Source: Bacteroidota bacterium
GTDB lineage: Bacteria; Bacteroidota; Bacteroidia; Chitinophagales; BACL12
Direction of reading: 5' to 3'
NCBI GenBank assembly: GCA_016718035.1
Contig: JADKEK010000003.1
Location: forward strand, 107,501 to 171,500
Length of the DNA stretch: 64,000 nucleotides
Shown: piece after piece, positions 8,382 through 17,281 of the stretch
How positions within the stretch are numbered: position 1 is the first letter of the stretch
How the letters are laid out: the number at the start of each line of letters is the position of its first letter
Position numbers and translations under genes: made by a program
Notes under the pieces: generated by a model
The model's input: the letters and a program-made list of their open reading frames with translations, nothing else
Told to the model about the DNA's origin: nothing
Database searches by the model: none

Positions 8382-9656
8382 ATGATTGAGGTAAATGACC
8401 CGAAATTAACATCATGGGTGCCGGTTGAAGCCGGGAGCGACTTCCCGATACAAAACCTGCCTTTTGGGGTATTTCAAAAAGATGATCACCATCCACGTGT
8501 TGGGGTAGCCATTGGCAATTTTGTGCTCGATTTGTATGCATTACAGCAGGACGATTATTTTGGTGCTTTGTTAATACCGGATGAAGCATTTCGCAGTTAT
8601 ACCTTAAATGCATTAATTAAAACGGGTAAATTCAAAATACGAGCCCTTCGATTTGCCATTTCAATGCTTTTGCGCAGTGATAATGAAACATTAAAAAACA
8701 GCGCCAATATTTACGGGAAATATTTAATACCGATGGAGGAAGTAAAGATGTTACTTCCAATAGAACCCGGCGATTATACCGATTTTTATTCCAGCATCCA
8801 GCATGCTACCAATATTGGCAAAATGTTTCGCCCAGACAATCCATTGTTGCCAAACTGGAAACATATGCCAATTGGTTATCACGGAAGATGTTCATCTATA
8901 GTACCAACGGGAACTGAAATTCGCAGACCAAAAGGTCAAATAATTTATAAGGATGGTGATGCGCCGCAATTTAAAGCTACTGAACAATTAGATTTTGAAT
9001 TAGAAATGGCATTTATAACGCATGAAGGTAAAATGCAGGGATTAAATATTACGACAGAAGAGGCTGATGATTTTATTTTTGGTATGGTGATATTTAACGA
9101 CTGGAGTGCACGTGATATTCAACGTTGGGAATATGTACCACTGGGGCCATTTTTATCTAAAAACTTTGCCTCAAGTATTTCGCCGTGGGTAGTTACGTTA
9201 GATGCATTGGAGCCATTTAGAATTCCGGGCGAAAAACAGGAACCTGAGGTTTTGGATTATTTAAAATTTAACGGCGATAAAAATATTGATATTCATTTAC
9301 AGGTTTATATTGAGCCGGAGTTTGCTGATCCAACTTTGGTTTCTGATTCCAATTATAAATACATGTATTGGAATATGGCGCAGCAGTTAGCGCATCAAAC
9401 AATTAATGGATGTAATGTTCGTGCTGCAGATATTTATGCATCGGGAACAATCAGTGGCAATGAGCCAAATTCGTATGGCAGCATGATGGAATTGACATGG
9501 CGTGGAGCCAACCCATTAACCATGAGCGATGGCAGTGAACGTAAATTTATTAACGATTATGATACCGTATTTATAAAAGCTTGGTGTGAAAAAAATAATG
9601 TTCGCATTGGTTTTGGAGAAGTACGCAATAAAATATTACCCGCATTCAAACAATAA
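8382..9656 (+). CDS. fahA: Fumarylacetoacetase
   Basis: This enzyme hydrolyses fumarylacetoacetate to fumarate and acetoacetate, the last step of tyrosine and homogentisate breakdown. At 424 residues it is full length. It has the N-terminal SH3-like part (to about residue 120) and the FAH catalytic domain. Metal-binding and catalytic segments visible include 'DYTDFYSSIQHATNIGKMFRP', 'ELDFELEMAFITH' (as 'QLDFELEMAF') and 'FNDWSARDIQRWEYVPLGPFLSKNF'. The flavin-reductase-like gene follows after 8 nt, so both are probably transcribed together. Confidence 0.96.
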   Translation: MIEVNDPKLTSWVPVEAGSDFPIQNLPFGVFQKDDHHPRVGVAIGNFVLDLYALQQDDYFGALLIPDEAFRSYTLNALIKTGKFKIRALRFAISMLLRSDNETLKNSANIYGKYLIPMEEVKMLLPIEPGDYTDFYSSIQHATNIGKMFRPDNPLLPNWKHMPIGYHGRCSSIVPTGTEIRRPKGQIIYKDGDAPQFKATEQLDFELEMAFITHEGKMQGLNITTEEADDFIFGMVIFNDWSARDIQRWEYVPLGPFLSKNFASSISPWVVTLDALEPFRIPGEKQEPEVLDYLKFNGDKNIDIHLQVYIEPEFADPTLVSDSNYKYMYWNMAQQLAHQTINGCNVRAADIYASGTISGNEPNSYGSMMELTWRGANPLTMSDGSERKFINDYDTVFIKAWCEKNNVRIGFGEVRNKILPAFKQ

Positions 9657-9664
9657 AATAAATT

Positions 9665-10543
9665 ATGTTGAAAATTGACCCGGCGCTTACGCCAATGCCT
9701 AAAATGCATCAATACATGTTAGGCAGTATCTCTCCACGACCAATTGCTTTTGCGAGTACTATTGATGCTGAGGGAAATATGAATTTAGCGCCATTTAGTT
9801 TTTTTAATGCAATTGGTAGCAATCCGCCGATGGTAATTTTTTCACCTGCAAGAAGTGGGCGCGACAATACAACAAAACATACATTGGACAATGCGGATGC
9901 GATGAAGGAAGTGGTAATTAATATTGTGAATTATCCCATTGTGCAACAAATGAGTTTAGCCAGTTCAGCATATCCGAAGGGAGTAAACGAATTTGTAAAA
10001 GCAGGCCTCACTCCTATTCCATCAGAATTAGTTAAGCCATTTCGGGTAAAAGAAAGTATTGTGCAGATGGAATGTAAGGTGCGCGATATTATTCGCACTG
10101 GCGAAACAGGTGGTGCAGGCAATATTATTATTTGCGAAATTGTTTTAATGCATATCGATGAATCGATATTAGATGAAAATGGTAGACCTGATCCTTACAA
10201 AATGGATTTAGTTGCACGTATGGGTGGAGAATATTATTGCAGGGTAATTCCTGAATCTATTTTCGCATTAGCTCAGCCTAAAGATGGTTCGGCATTAGGC
10301 ATAGATCAATTACCGGAATATATAAGAAATTCATCGATATTAACTGGCAATAATTTAGGCCAATTAGGTGTGTTTGCCCATCATCCTACAAAAGAAGAAG
10401 TTGAAGCAATAGTTCATTTAATGCGACATCATATGAGCTGGCAGGAAATTGAATTACAGGCTAAAATATTAATTGACAAAGGAGAAGCCTGGGAAGGATT
10501 TAAAGTATTGATGATGAAGGAGTATGGATTAATAACCCTCTAA
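9665..10543 (+). CDS. Flavin reductase-like (FMN-binding split-barrel) protein
   Basis: This 292-residue protein has an N-terminal FMN-binding split barrel (about residues 10-200). It is recognised by 'GSISPRPIAFASTID', 'NLAPFSFFNAIGSNPPMVIFSPA' and 'NIVNYPIVQQM'. The C-terminal 80 residues form a helical extension. Family members reduce flavin or use bound FMN. The tight linkage to fahA suggests a role in aromatic amino acid catabolism, but the substrate is not known. Confidence 0.82.
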   Translation: MLKIDPALTPMPKMHQYMLGSISPRPIAFASTIDAEGNMNLAPFSFFNAIGSNPPMVIFSPARSGRDNTTKHTLDNADAMKEVVINIVNYPIVQQMSLASSAYPKGVNEFVKAGLTPIPSELVKPFRVKESIVQMECKVRDIIRTGETGGAGNIIICEIVLMHIDESILDENGRPDPYKMDLVARMGGEYYCRVIPESIFALAQPKDGSALGIDQLPEYIRNSSILTGNNLGQLGVFAHHPTKEEVEAIVHLMRHHMSWQEIELQAKILIDKGEAWEGFKVLMMKEYGLITL

Positions 10544-10572
10544 AACTTCAGCTTAAGTTCCAGTCTACTGTA

Positions 10573-12050
10573 TTATTTTTCTATAATTAACTTATTTAAA
10601 TAAGATTTATTGTTTGTAGTCAAAATATGGACAATATATAATCCAACCTGCAAATCGTCTACATAAATTGAATTGCCTTCCAATTTAGAAATTACTTTCA
10701 CTATCCGACCTGTTGCATCACTTATGGTGATGCTATTAATATTAATAGGTGACAAATTATTATCTGAAAATTTACAATAAATTTTATCACTTGCCGGGTT
10801 TGGGTAAATTAAAAAAGGTTCATTTTGTAAAATAATATTTACTGTAATTTGCAATGTATCGCACTCACTGCCCTCGAGTGAGCCGAGATTATAGTTGGGC
10901 ATATTGGGGAGACCACCTGTTCCGCGAGTCGTTCCTAAAGATATTGTAAGTGTGTCAAAATTACAGGATAAACCAATTAAAGTGGGGTCATTTATTACGC
11001 TTAAATTTTGATTGTAAATACTATATTCAAATAGTGAATAGTTTATATGAGCAAAAGAAGTATAAATTTTAGCATCTGGACCAATTTGCAATTGACCAGC
11101 ATAATAATCCTCATTTGGTGAAACATATATTGTTTCTTTTGAATCTTCTATAACCCCTGGACAACCAATACAATATTGATAAATCGCGCCCTCAGAAGGC
11201 CATGTTACATATAACATTCTATTATCAATAGAAAACTCACAACCATACGAACCTACTTCATGAAAAATTGATTTCATATTTGAAAAAGAGCCCGAACATC
11301 GATTAAAATCAAATAATAAAACATATGAATTTCGTGTAAAAGCAAGTTTTGAACCATCTTGAGAAAATTTCATTTGACCAGTTGAACCAGCACCAGGAGG
11401 ACCTAAGTCGGGCAAATCTGTAAAGCATTGACTAAACGGTCCGAGTATTGTATCCGGTGTAATTAAAAAAGTTGCTAAACATAAAGTCGTATCATTGGCA
11501 CTCGAGAGCATAGTTGTTAACCACCAATCTCGGCCGTTCGCATGTTTTACTGCATGCATCTTTTCATCTAAATATCCCGTGAATACATCCTTATTTTTTG
11601 AAACTACATCGCCCAGTCCACCATTTAAAGTCATTTCAACTATCGAGTATTCAAGTCCATAATTATCAGGTGGGCCATTTTCAGCTTGTAATTGAAATAT
11701 ATAATACATTGTATTGCTACCCGGTTTGGGTAAAATTGTAACGCCTTGTGTTATACTGGATGGATCATCAAATGATGATTTACCTATATTCAAACTATCC
11801 CCATTTGGCATCATTTCATTATTCCTGTCCCATACTTTTTGTCCGTTTGTATAAAATAATAAAATACCAGTTGAATCAGAAATAGACGCGCAGGCTTCAT
11901 GAGATAATATTGATGTTTTAAAAAAGTTGGAATTGGAGTAGAAAAGTTAAGCCCTGTGCTATCACCAAATACCCAATTATTACTATGTGATTGTGAAAAA
12001 GCATTGCAGGCCACAAGGACTGCAATGCTCATTATATATAATTTATGCAT
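10573..12050 (-). pseudogene. T9SS sorting-domain protein broken by a -1 nt frameshift
   Basis: Two consecutive frames form one gene. The first part (12050 to about 11920) has a signal peptide and 'NNWVFGDSTGLNFSTPIPTF'. The second part carries 'TSILSHEACASISDSTGILL', 'NGQKVWDRNNEMMPNG', beta-propeller-like repeats and a T9SS tail ending 'LNKLIIEK'. The frame is lost at a run of six A on the plus strand (11920-11925, six T in the coding strand). One extra T restores a continuous protein of about 491 residues. The coding sequence there is ACT TTT TTA AAA, which also fits the -1 slippery heptamer T TTT TTA. Sequencing error, true loss and programmed slippage are all possible. Confidence 0.8.
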
Positions 12051-12054
12051 GTGT

Positions 12055-12198
12055 TCAATTTTCGATAAATACTTTTTCGATTACACTTTTGTTATCTAAT
12101 AAGATTATTTGCAAAATATAAAAACCGCCTTTCAAATCGCCAACATCAACGAAACCATTTTCTGCTAAATTTATTTGATTTTTCCAACAATACAAATT
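12055..12198 (-). pseudogene. Orphan T9SS C-terminal sorting-domain fragment
   Basis: A 45-codon open stretch without a start codon ends at the TGA at 12055-12057. It reads 'NLAENGFVDVGDLKGGFYIL' and ends 'SVIEKVFIEN', matching the last part of a T9SS type A domain. The upstream part of the gene is absent, and a stop precedes the fragment. It lies just upstream of the frameshifted T9SS gene, so this spot appears to be a decayed or recombined T9SS locus. Confidence 0.75.
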
Positions 12199-12262
12199 AA
12201 ATTAAACATATATATTTTCATAAAATATTTTAAAATTAATCTGGTTTGGCAATCTAAATAAA

Positions 12263-12287
12263 AAAGGTCGGCTCAACACCGACCTTT
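12263..12287. terminator. Intrinsic terminator after the sulfur-relay genes
   Basis: Arms AAAGGTCGG (12263-12271) and CCGACCTTT (12279-12287) enclose a 7-nt loop. On the minus strand it is followed by a T run, so it ends the operon whose last gene stops at 12309. Confidence 0.88.
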
Positions 12288-12308
12288 CAGCTTACAGCTT
12301 ATTAATCA

Positions 12309-12830
12309 TCAAACAAAAATCATATGCACGCCATCACCTTGCGCGTGTTGATAGAAATCGCCGACAGTGATAATACTGTCGATACCTTCGTATAAATCGT
12401 CTTTTGTAATTTTAAACATATCGGCGGCGAGTTTGCATCCGTACATTTGAACTCCGGAAGCAGATAAAATATCCAAAAATTCATGTACTGTTGGCAAATC
12501 CATTGCTTCCATTTGTTTGCGCATCATGCGTGAAGCATAACTTTCCATTCCGGGTAAGCCGCCTAACAATGTTGGAATATGCATACCGGGATTACCTACG
12601 GTTGCGATGTGTAAATGTTCAAGGCGTTTTTTGTGCACTGCATCTAAACCGAAGAAGGTAAAAAATATTTCCGCTTCAATACCTTCCATACGTGCGCCAT
12701 TAGCCATGATAAAACAAGCATACACACTTTCGAGACCGGCTTTTGATAATATAAAACACATCTTCCTGATGGGTTTTTTTTGCTCAACTCCGTTTTCGGC
12801 AGGAGCTTCTTTCATTAAAATATCTTCCAT
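12309..12830 (-). CDS. DsrE/DsrF-like sulfur-relay protein
   Basis: This 173-residue cytosolic protein is of the DsrE/F/H-like (DsrE2-like) group. After a 20-residue variable start comes 'KMCFILSKAGLESVYACFIMANGA', then 'GVQMYGCKLAADMF' with the conserved C132 expected to carry a persulfide. It is the last gene of a three-gene operon with a DsrC/TusE protein and a sulfide:quinone reductase. That supports a role in passing sulfane sulfur made from sulfide. Which thiol partner it serves cannot be seen. Confidence 0.85.
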   Translation of the reverse strand: MEDILMKEAPAENGVEQKKPIRKMCFILSKAGLESVYACFIMANGARMEGIEAEIFFTFFGLDAVHKKRLEHLHIATVGNPGMHIPTLLGGLPGMESYASRMMRKQMEAMDLPTVHEFLDILSASGVQMYGCKLAADMFKITKDDLYEGIDSIITVGDFYQHAQGDGVHMIFV

Positions 12831-12851
12831 AAAATAATTTTTAAAAGTGAA

Positions 12852-13163
12852 TTAAATACAACCTACTGGTTTAGGAATACCGGCAATTTTAGCGGCTTTT
12901 TTAAGTGGTCCATTGGGGAACAGTGCATAAAATTCTTTTATATCTGTTACTCCACTTGCACCAATTTTACGAATGGTTAATGGGACACTTTTTTTGTATT
13001 GGTCTTGAATAAAATTCAATACTTCCCAATGTTTTGGTCCCAATTCGCCAACACCTTCTTGTTTTGAAATTTCTTCGGCAATAGATTTATTCCATTGCGA
13101 AAAGTCAGTGAGGTAACCTTCCTCATTTACTTTGATGGTAACACCATTGATTATCTTTTCCAT
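12852..13163 (-). CDS. tusE: DsrC/TusE family sulfur-relay protein with one C-terminal cysteine
   Basis: This 103-residue protein of the DsrC/TusE/DsvC family has the flexible C-terminal arm 'GIPKPVGCI'. The penultimate cysteine C102 (CysA) is present. The second cysteine found in true DsrC, eleven residues earlier, is alanine (A91). The protein therefore resembles TusE or DsrC-like proteins that carry one sulfur rather than form the DsrAB trisulfide. It lies between the quinone reductase gene (35 nt upstream) and the DsrE-like gene (21 nt downstream). Confidence 0.88.
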   Translation of the reverse strand: MEKIINGVTIKVNEEGYLTDFSQWNKSIAEEISKQEGVGELGPKHWEVLNFIQDQYKKSVPLTIRKIGASGVTDIKEFYALFPNGPLKKAAKIAGIPKPVGCI

Positions 13164-13198
13164 AAAAAACTTTTAAAGAATTAAATTAATATGTGGTT

Positions 13199-14449
13199 TT
13201 ATTGATTAACAGGAATTTTTTTACCTGATTTGTCCATTTGTGGATGAATAAATGGAATTGCTCTACCGTGCATTAACACATTCCAGTATATCCATTTAAA
13301 TCCGAGTTTGCCCATGTGATTGAGCATGGTTTCTTCCATCAGCGACATTGGTCCAACACCAGCGAACGGGAATGTACCTTCTACCGGTTCCTGATCGTAG
13401 TTGAAATCAATTAATAATGCTTTATGATTACCAGTTTCAACAAAACAATTAGCATGACCATCGAAATGTGCTTTTAACTCTTCTCCTTTAATATAATGTA
13501 AAATATTTTCGGTGAGAATTTCTGATTCAAAGTGCGCCACTGAACCGGCTTTTGAAGCAGGTAAACTGGTAGCATCACCAATTGCGAAAATATTTTCTTT
13601 CACTGTAGTTTGTAAAGTAAATTTATCGGTAGGCACATAATTCAAATCATCGCCGAAACCGGATTTACCAATAAATGCTGCACCCTTATTTAATGGAACA
13701 GTAACTAATAAGTCAAATTTCACTTCCTGACCACCATAGTCTATAATTTTATGTTCATCGTTATCGATACGTTCAACATTAAAATCAGTTACCAGTTTAA
13801 TGTCTTTTTCTTCAATTAAGTGAGCTAATTTTTTTGCAGCAAATGGTTTTGTAAATGCACCACTTAAAGGTGTGATGTAAGTAATTTCCACTTCATCGCG
13901 CATGCCTTTGTGTTTAAAGAAATCGTCGGCTAAAAATGCAAATTCTAATGGGGCAACTGGGCATTTAATTGGCATTTCTGTGATGTGAATGGCCAAACGT
14001 CCGCCTTCCCAATTTTTTAATTTATCGTGCAATGCTTTGGCACCATCAAATGAATAAAAATCGAAGATATCTTTATACCAAAGTTTATCTTTCATACCGG
14101 GAGTTTCTTCAGGAGCAATACTGCAACCGGAAGCGATAATTAAAATATCATAAGGCAATTCGGCACCATTAATTAAGGTTAATACATTTCTTTCTGGTTC
14201 AATTTTATCGATAGCTGTATTGATAAAATCTACATCATCAGGAATGTATTTGGTAATTGGTTTTTGAATTTCGTGTTCGTCGTAAATTCCAAAAGGGAGG
14301 AACAAAAATCCGGGTTGATAATAATGTGTAGTGGCTTCATCTACGATGGTAATTTTCCATTCGTGGTGATTGAGTTTTCTTTTTAGGTGGTTGGCCATCA
14401 TTGTTCCGGCTGAACCTGCACCTGCTATTAAAATATTACGTTGTTTCAT
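13199..14449 (-). CDS. sqr: Sulfide:quinone oxidoreductase-like FAD enzyme
   Basis: This 416-residue FAD-dependent pyridine nucleotide-disulfide-fold protein has the N-terminal dinucleotide motif GAGSAG (9-14) and the second FAD motif 'ENIFAIGDATSLPASKAG' (near 285). Three cysteines, C109, C163 and C335, match the number and rough spacing of the redox cysteines of sulfide:quinone reductases. 'IKCPVAPLEF' around C163 is typical. The enzyme would oxidise sulfide to sulfane sulfur and reduce the quinone pool at the membrane. It heads an operon with DsrC/TusE and DsrE homologs, which fits sulfide detoxification or use. Confidence 0.88.
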   Translation of the reverse strand: MKQRNILIAGAGSAGTMMANHLKRKLNHHEWKITIVDEATTHYYQPGFLFLPFGIYDEHEIQKPITKYIPDDVDFINTAIDKIEPERNVLTLINGAELPYDILIIASGCSIAPEETPGMKDKLWYKDIFDFYSFDGAKALHDKLKNWEGGRLAIHITEMPIKCPVAPLEFAFLADDFFKHKGMRDEVEITYITPLSGAFTKPFAAKKLAHLIEEKDIKLVTDFNVERIDNDEHKIIDYGGQEVKFDLLVTVPLNKGAAFIGKSGFGDDLNYVPTDKFTLQTTVKENIFAIGDATSLPASKAGSVAHFESEILTENILHYIKGEELKAHFDGHANCFVETGNHKALLIDFNYDQEPVEGTFPFAGVGPMSLMEETMLNHMGKLGFKWIYWNVLMHGRAIPFIHPQMDKSGKKIPVNQ

Positions 14450-14792
14450 TGTTTGATGATTTACATCACAAAACTACTAGCATGCGTAGGTCAACCAACG
14501 TGATGATTGGCACAGAAAAAAGTGATAGATGTCACCGATTACTGGTTTTTTCACCCGGAGAGTGGATTGGCGGAGTTTTTTCTCGCAAAGGCCCAAAGGG
14601 AGGATTTATATAAATGTGCGATTGTAGGATGTAAATTTCAAGCGCGCAAAGGGTTGGATGGGGGTGGTTCACCCGCCTCAGCGGACTTAAAGGGGAGGGG
14701 GGTTCTGCAAAGGGGTTTATAAAATGTGCGATTGTAGGATGAAATTTCGCGCAAGGGTTGGGGGTGGCGCGGAAAGGGGGAGAGGCGGAGGA
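14450..14792. other. GC-rich intergenic region, 343 bp, no gene seen
   Basis: This spacer lies upstream of the sulfide:quinone reductase gene and downstream of the next minus-strand gene. The first 110 bases are ordinary and presumably hold the sqr promoter. The rest is unusually G-rich on the plus strand and contains a degenerate direct repeat. Short frames here lack any family resemblance. Confidence 0.6.
14612..14767. repeat. Degenerate ~50-bp direct repeat
   Basis: Two copies, 14612-14667 and 14722-14767, start with the same 20 bases (AAATGTGCGATTGTAGGATG). Both then run through AAATTTC, GCGCAA, GGGTTGG and GGGGTGG with small deletions in the second copy. The copies start 110 bp apart and are non-coding. 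Confidence 0.75.
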
Positions 14793-15395
14793 TTATTCTT
14801 CTTTCCAGACGGGGAGTTCGTCGACCATGTGTTTTTTCTTTTTACTCCATTGGATGGGTTTTACTACTTCTTCGTAAATGAAGGAAATAGGGTTTTTAAT
14901 TAAGGTAGGTGCTTTTGGGACGGTGTCGATTTGATCAGGTCGTTTTATGCCTGGTATAGGCCCCATGGTGTATTCCTGAATAGCTTTGTATGCCAAAAAG
15001 GATTCGCGAAAATCTTCTTTACTTGGCCAGGGGTAAATCACAAATGGGTCGAGCGACAAAGTATCGGATTGGAGCTTAACGGCTATAGATTCAATATTAT
15101 CTTCTCCGGAATCCGGCACAATAAATAATTTTGGTTTATAGCCTATGGCACTAAATTGAAGGGTGTCGCTTCGTTTAACTACTATAGAAAAAAAGCCATC
15201 TTCAGATGCATTAACACCCCGATAATCGGAGGGCACCACAACCGTGGCATAGGGCACGGGAAACTTGGTTTGAGCATCGGTTACAATCCCCGACAACTGA
15301 ATAATTTCTTCGTTTTGAGCTAATGATACAGTTTGAAAACCTATTGTAATCAATAAAATCAGCAGGGTAATCGATATCCTATTGTGTGCAGACAT
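14793..15395 (-). CDS. Secreted carboxypeptidase-regulatory-like domain protein
   Basis: This 200-residue exported protein has a signal peptide ('LLILLITIGFQTVSLAQ'). A CarboxypepD_reg-like beta-sandwich follows (about residues 33-110): 'LSGIVTDAQTKFPVPYATVVV...GFFSIVVKRSDTLQFSAIGY'. The C-terminal 90 residues are rich in proline and lysine and not recognised. Such domains are common on Bacteroidota cell-envelope proteins; the function is unknown. Confidence 0.8.
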   Translation of the reverse strand: MSAHNRISITLLILLITIGFQTVSLAQNEEIIQLSGIVTDAQTKFPVPYATVVVPSDYRGVNASEDGFFSIVVKRSDTLQFSAIGYKPKLFIVPDSGEDNIESIAVKLQSDTLSLDPFVIYPWPSKEDFRESFLAYKAIQEYTMGPIPGIKRPDQIDTVPKAPTLIKNPISFIYEEVVKPIQWSKKKKHMVDELPVWKEE

Positions 15396-15483
15396 TAATC
15401 CTTTAACGATAATTGACGCAAGTTATGATTAGTTATGAAATAATTTGTAAGATTTGCAGGTAATTTCACCTTAATTAACATAT

Positions 15484-16128
15484 ATGGAACCGATAGAAGG
15501 CAATTTGCACAATATGCGCGAAAATTACGACAGCGGAACACTTGATATTCACGGGGTTTATCCATCGGCTATGCAACAATTTGCATTTTGGTTTGAGGCA
15601 GCAGGTAAAGCAGGAATTGATGAGCCAAATGCCATGGTTTTATCTACAGTAGATCCAAGTAATAAACCAACTTCCCGTGTAGTATTATTAAAAGAATTTG
15701 ATGCATCAGGTTTTATTTTTTTTACGAATTATAATAGTCAGAAAGGAAAAGATTTAGCACATAATCCAAATGCGTGTCTAAATTTTTGGTGGAGCAAATT
15801 GGAACGGCAGGTACGAATAAGTGGAACTATTGAAAAGATAGCTGAAAAAGAAAGTGATGAATATTTTTATTCGCGACCAATTGGCAGTCAGGCAGGCGCA
15901 ATTATTTCACCCCAAAGTAGTGTAATTGAAAGCAGAGCATGGCTTGAACAGCGATTAATAGAAGTGCAGTTAAAAGGTGAATTAAAACGTCCTGAACATT
16001 GGGGTGGATATAAATTAACGGCAACAGTTATTGAATTTTGGCAAGGAAGAAGTAATCGTTTACACGACCGTTTACTTTATACTAAAAATGAAAATGAGCA
16101 ATGGGAAATTCAACGACTGGCTCCTTAA
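15484..16128 (+). CDS. pdxH: Pyridoxamine 5'-phosphate oxidase
   Basis: This FMN enzyme makes pyridoxal 5'-phosphate from pyridoxine or pyridoxamine phosphate. The 214-residue length is typical. Visible signatures are 'MVLSTVDPSNKPTSRVVLLK' near residue 55, 'FFTNYNSQKGKDL' and the C-terminal dimerisation segment 'EFWQGRSNRLHDRLLY'. It is transcribed apart from its neighbours, divergent from the preceding gene and convergent with aat. Confidence 0.95.
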   Translation: MEPIEGNLHNMRENYDSGTLDIHGVYPSAMQQFAFWFEAAGKAGIDEPNAMVLSTVDPSNKPTSRVVLLKEFDASGFIFFTNYNSQKGKDLAHNPNACLNFWWSKLERQVRISGTIEKIAEKESDEYFYSRPIGSQAGAIISPQSSVIESRAWLEQRLIEVQLKGELKRPEHWGGYKLTATVIEFWQGRSNRLHDRLLYTKNENEQWEIQRLAP

Positions 16129-16133
16129 ATACA

Positions 16134-16817
16134 TTATACTAAACTCGCGAAACACTTGTCCGGTGGGTTTTCAAGCGCTTTTTTCAGCATAACCAAATAC
16201 ACATCTCTGGGTATTTTTTTTGCACCCATAGAACCAAGATGTTCATTATAAACCTGACAATCGATAAAATGGTAATTAAATTGTTTGAGTTGTTGTGCTA
16301 AATATATCAACGCCAATTTACTTGTATTACTTTTTTTGCTGAACATACTTTCTCCCACAAAACTCGCACCAATACTTAAACCATATAATCCACCAACTAA
16401 TTCATCACCTTCATATACTTCAATGGAATGTGCAATACCTCTTTTATGTAATTCGGTATAGGTACGAATAAATTTTTCATCAATCCACGTTTCGTTATCG
16501 TGTTTTCTTTCAACTAGTGCACATGCCAACATTACGGCAGAAAAATTGGTATCTACTTTAATTTGATAGTTGTTTTTTTTAATCAGTTGTTGCATACTTT
16601 TCGAAACAACAATATCATCCATAAATAAAATACATCTAGGGTCAGGAGAAAACCAATAAAACTCATTTTCGTGACAAAACCAGGGGAAGATGCCTGAGCG
16701 ATAAGCCAATAAAATTCTTTCAATAGAAAAATCGGTACCGATTGCTAACATGCCATCGGGCTCAGCAAATTGCGGATTGGGGAAAATAAGTTGGTCGTTT
16801 AATTGCCAAACAGGCAT
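16134..16817 (-). CDS. aat: Leucyl/phenylalanyl-tRNA--protein transferase
   Basis: This 227-residue cytosolic aminoacyl transferase attaches Leu or Phe to N-terminal Arg or Lys, creating type 2 N-degrons. Signatures are 'GIFPWFCHENEFYWFSPDPRCILF' (near residues 43-66) and 'GGLYGLSIGASFVGESMFS' (near 142-160), with 'IDCQVYNEHLGSMGA'. It starts 5 nt after the clpS stop codon, which places tagging and recognition of N-degrons in one operon. Confidence 0.95.
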   Translation of the reverse strand: MPVWQLNDQLIFPNPQFAEPDGMLAIGTDFSIERILLAYRSGIFPWFCHENEFYWFSPDPRCILFMDDIVVSKSMQQLIKKNNYQIKVDTNFSAVMLACALVERKHDNETWIDEKFIRTYTELHKRGIAHSIEVYEGDELVGGLYGLSIGASFVGESMFSKKSNTSKLALIYLAQQLKQFNYHFIDCQVYNEHLGSMGAKKIPRDVYLVMLKKALENPPDKCFASLV

Positions 16818-16822
16818 AACTA

Positions 16823-17101
16823 TTATTCGATAGTAGCATTAATACCACGATCGGTAAGCTGCTCGCGCATTGGAGCTAAAATATTTCTAGTGCCTTGTTG
16901 TACGGCATATTTGCCCTTAAAATGAATGATGTAAGCACACTGTTCAGCCTGTTCCAGGGTGTGTTTGCAGATTTCAACCAGACTTTCAATCACCCATTCA
17001 AAGGTATTCACGTCGTCGTTGTGTACAATGAGTCTTACGCCGATAACATCATCGATCAACTCATCTACCTCAATACGTTCATCTGTTTGTATAGCACTCA
17101 T
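16823..17101 (-). CDS. clpS: ClpS, ATP-dependent Clp protease adaptor
   Basis: This 92-residue adaptor binds N-degrons and delivers them to ClpAP/ClpCP. The core 'RLIVHNDDVNTFEWVIESL' and 'AEQCAYIIHFKGKYAVQQG' carry the known residues of the N-degron pocket (the NDD motif and later His). The ATG at 17101 is chosen over a longer frame because it follows a -7 element at 17121-17128. It is followed by aat after 5 nt. Confidence 0.92.
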   Translation of the reverse strand: MSAIQTDERIEVDELIDDVIGVRLIVHNDDVNTFEWVIESLVEICKHTLEQAEQCAYIIHFKGKYAVQQGTRNILAPMREQLTDRGINATIE

Positions 17102-17120
17102 GTTAGGTAATAATTTTACA

Positions 17121-17128
17121 CAAAGGTA
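17121..17128 (-). promoter_or_regulatory. -7 promoter element (TACCTTTG) for clpS-aat
   Basis: On the minus strand TACCTTTG matches TAnnTTTG and lies 19 nt before the clpS ATG. This supports the shorter clpS start. Confidence 0.6.
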
Positions 17129-17281
17129 GTGCAAAACCGCCATTTTCCGTGAAAAATCGCCAAAACGCAATATCCATAAGGGTTTCAAAGTAATTTGGGT
17201 GGATGGCAGGTCTCCTTAACCAGAGCAAAACATGCCTTCGAACAATGTTTTATCTATTTGCCTTAAATTCGGGGCCTGATT

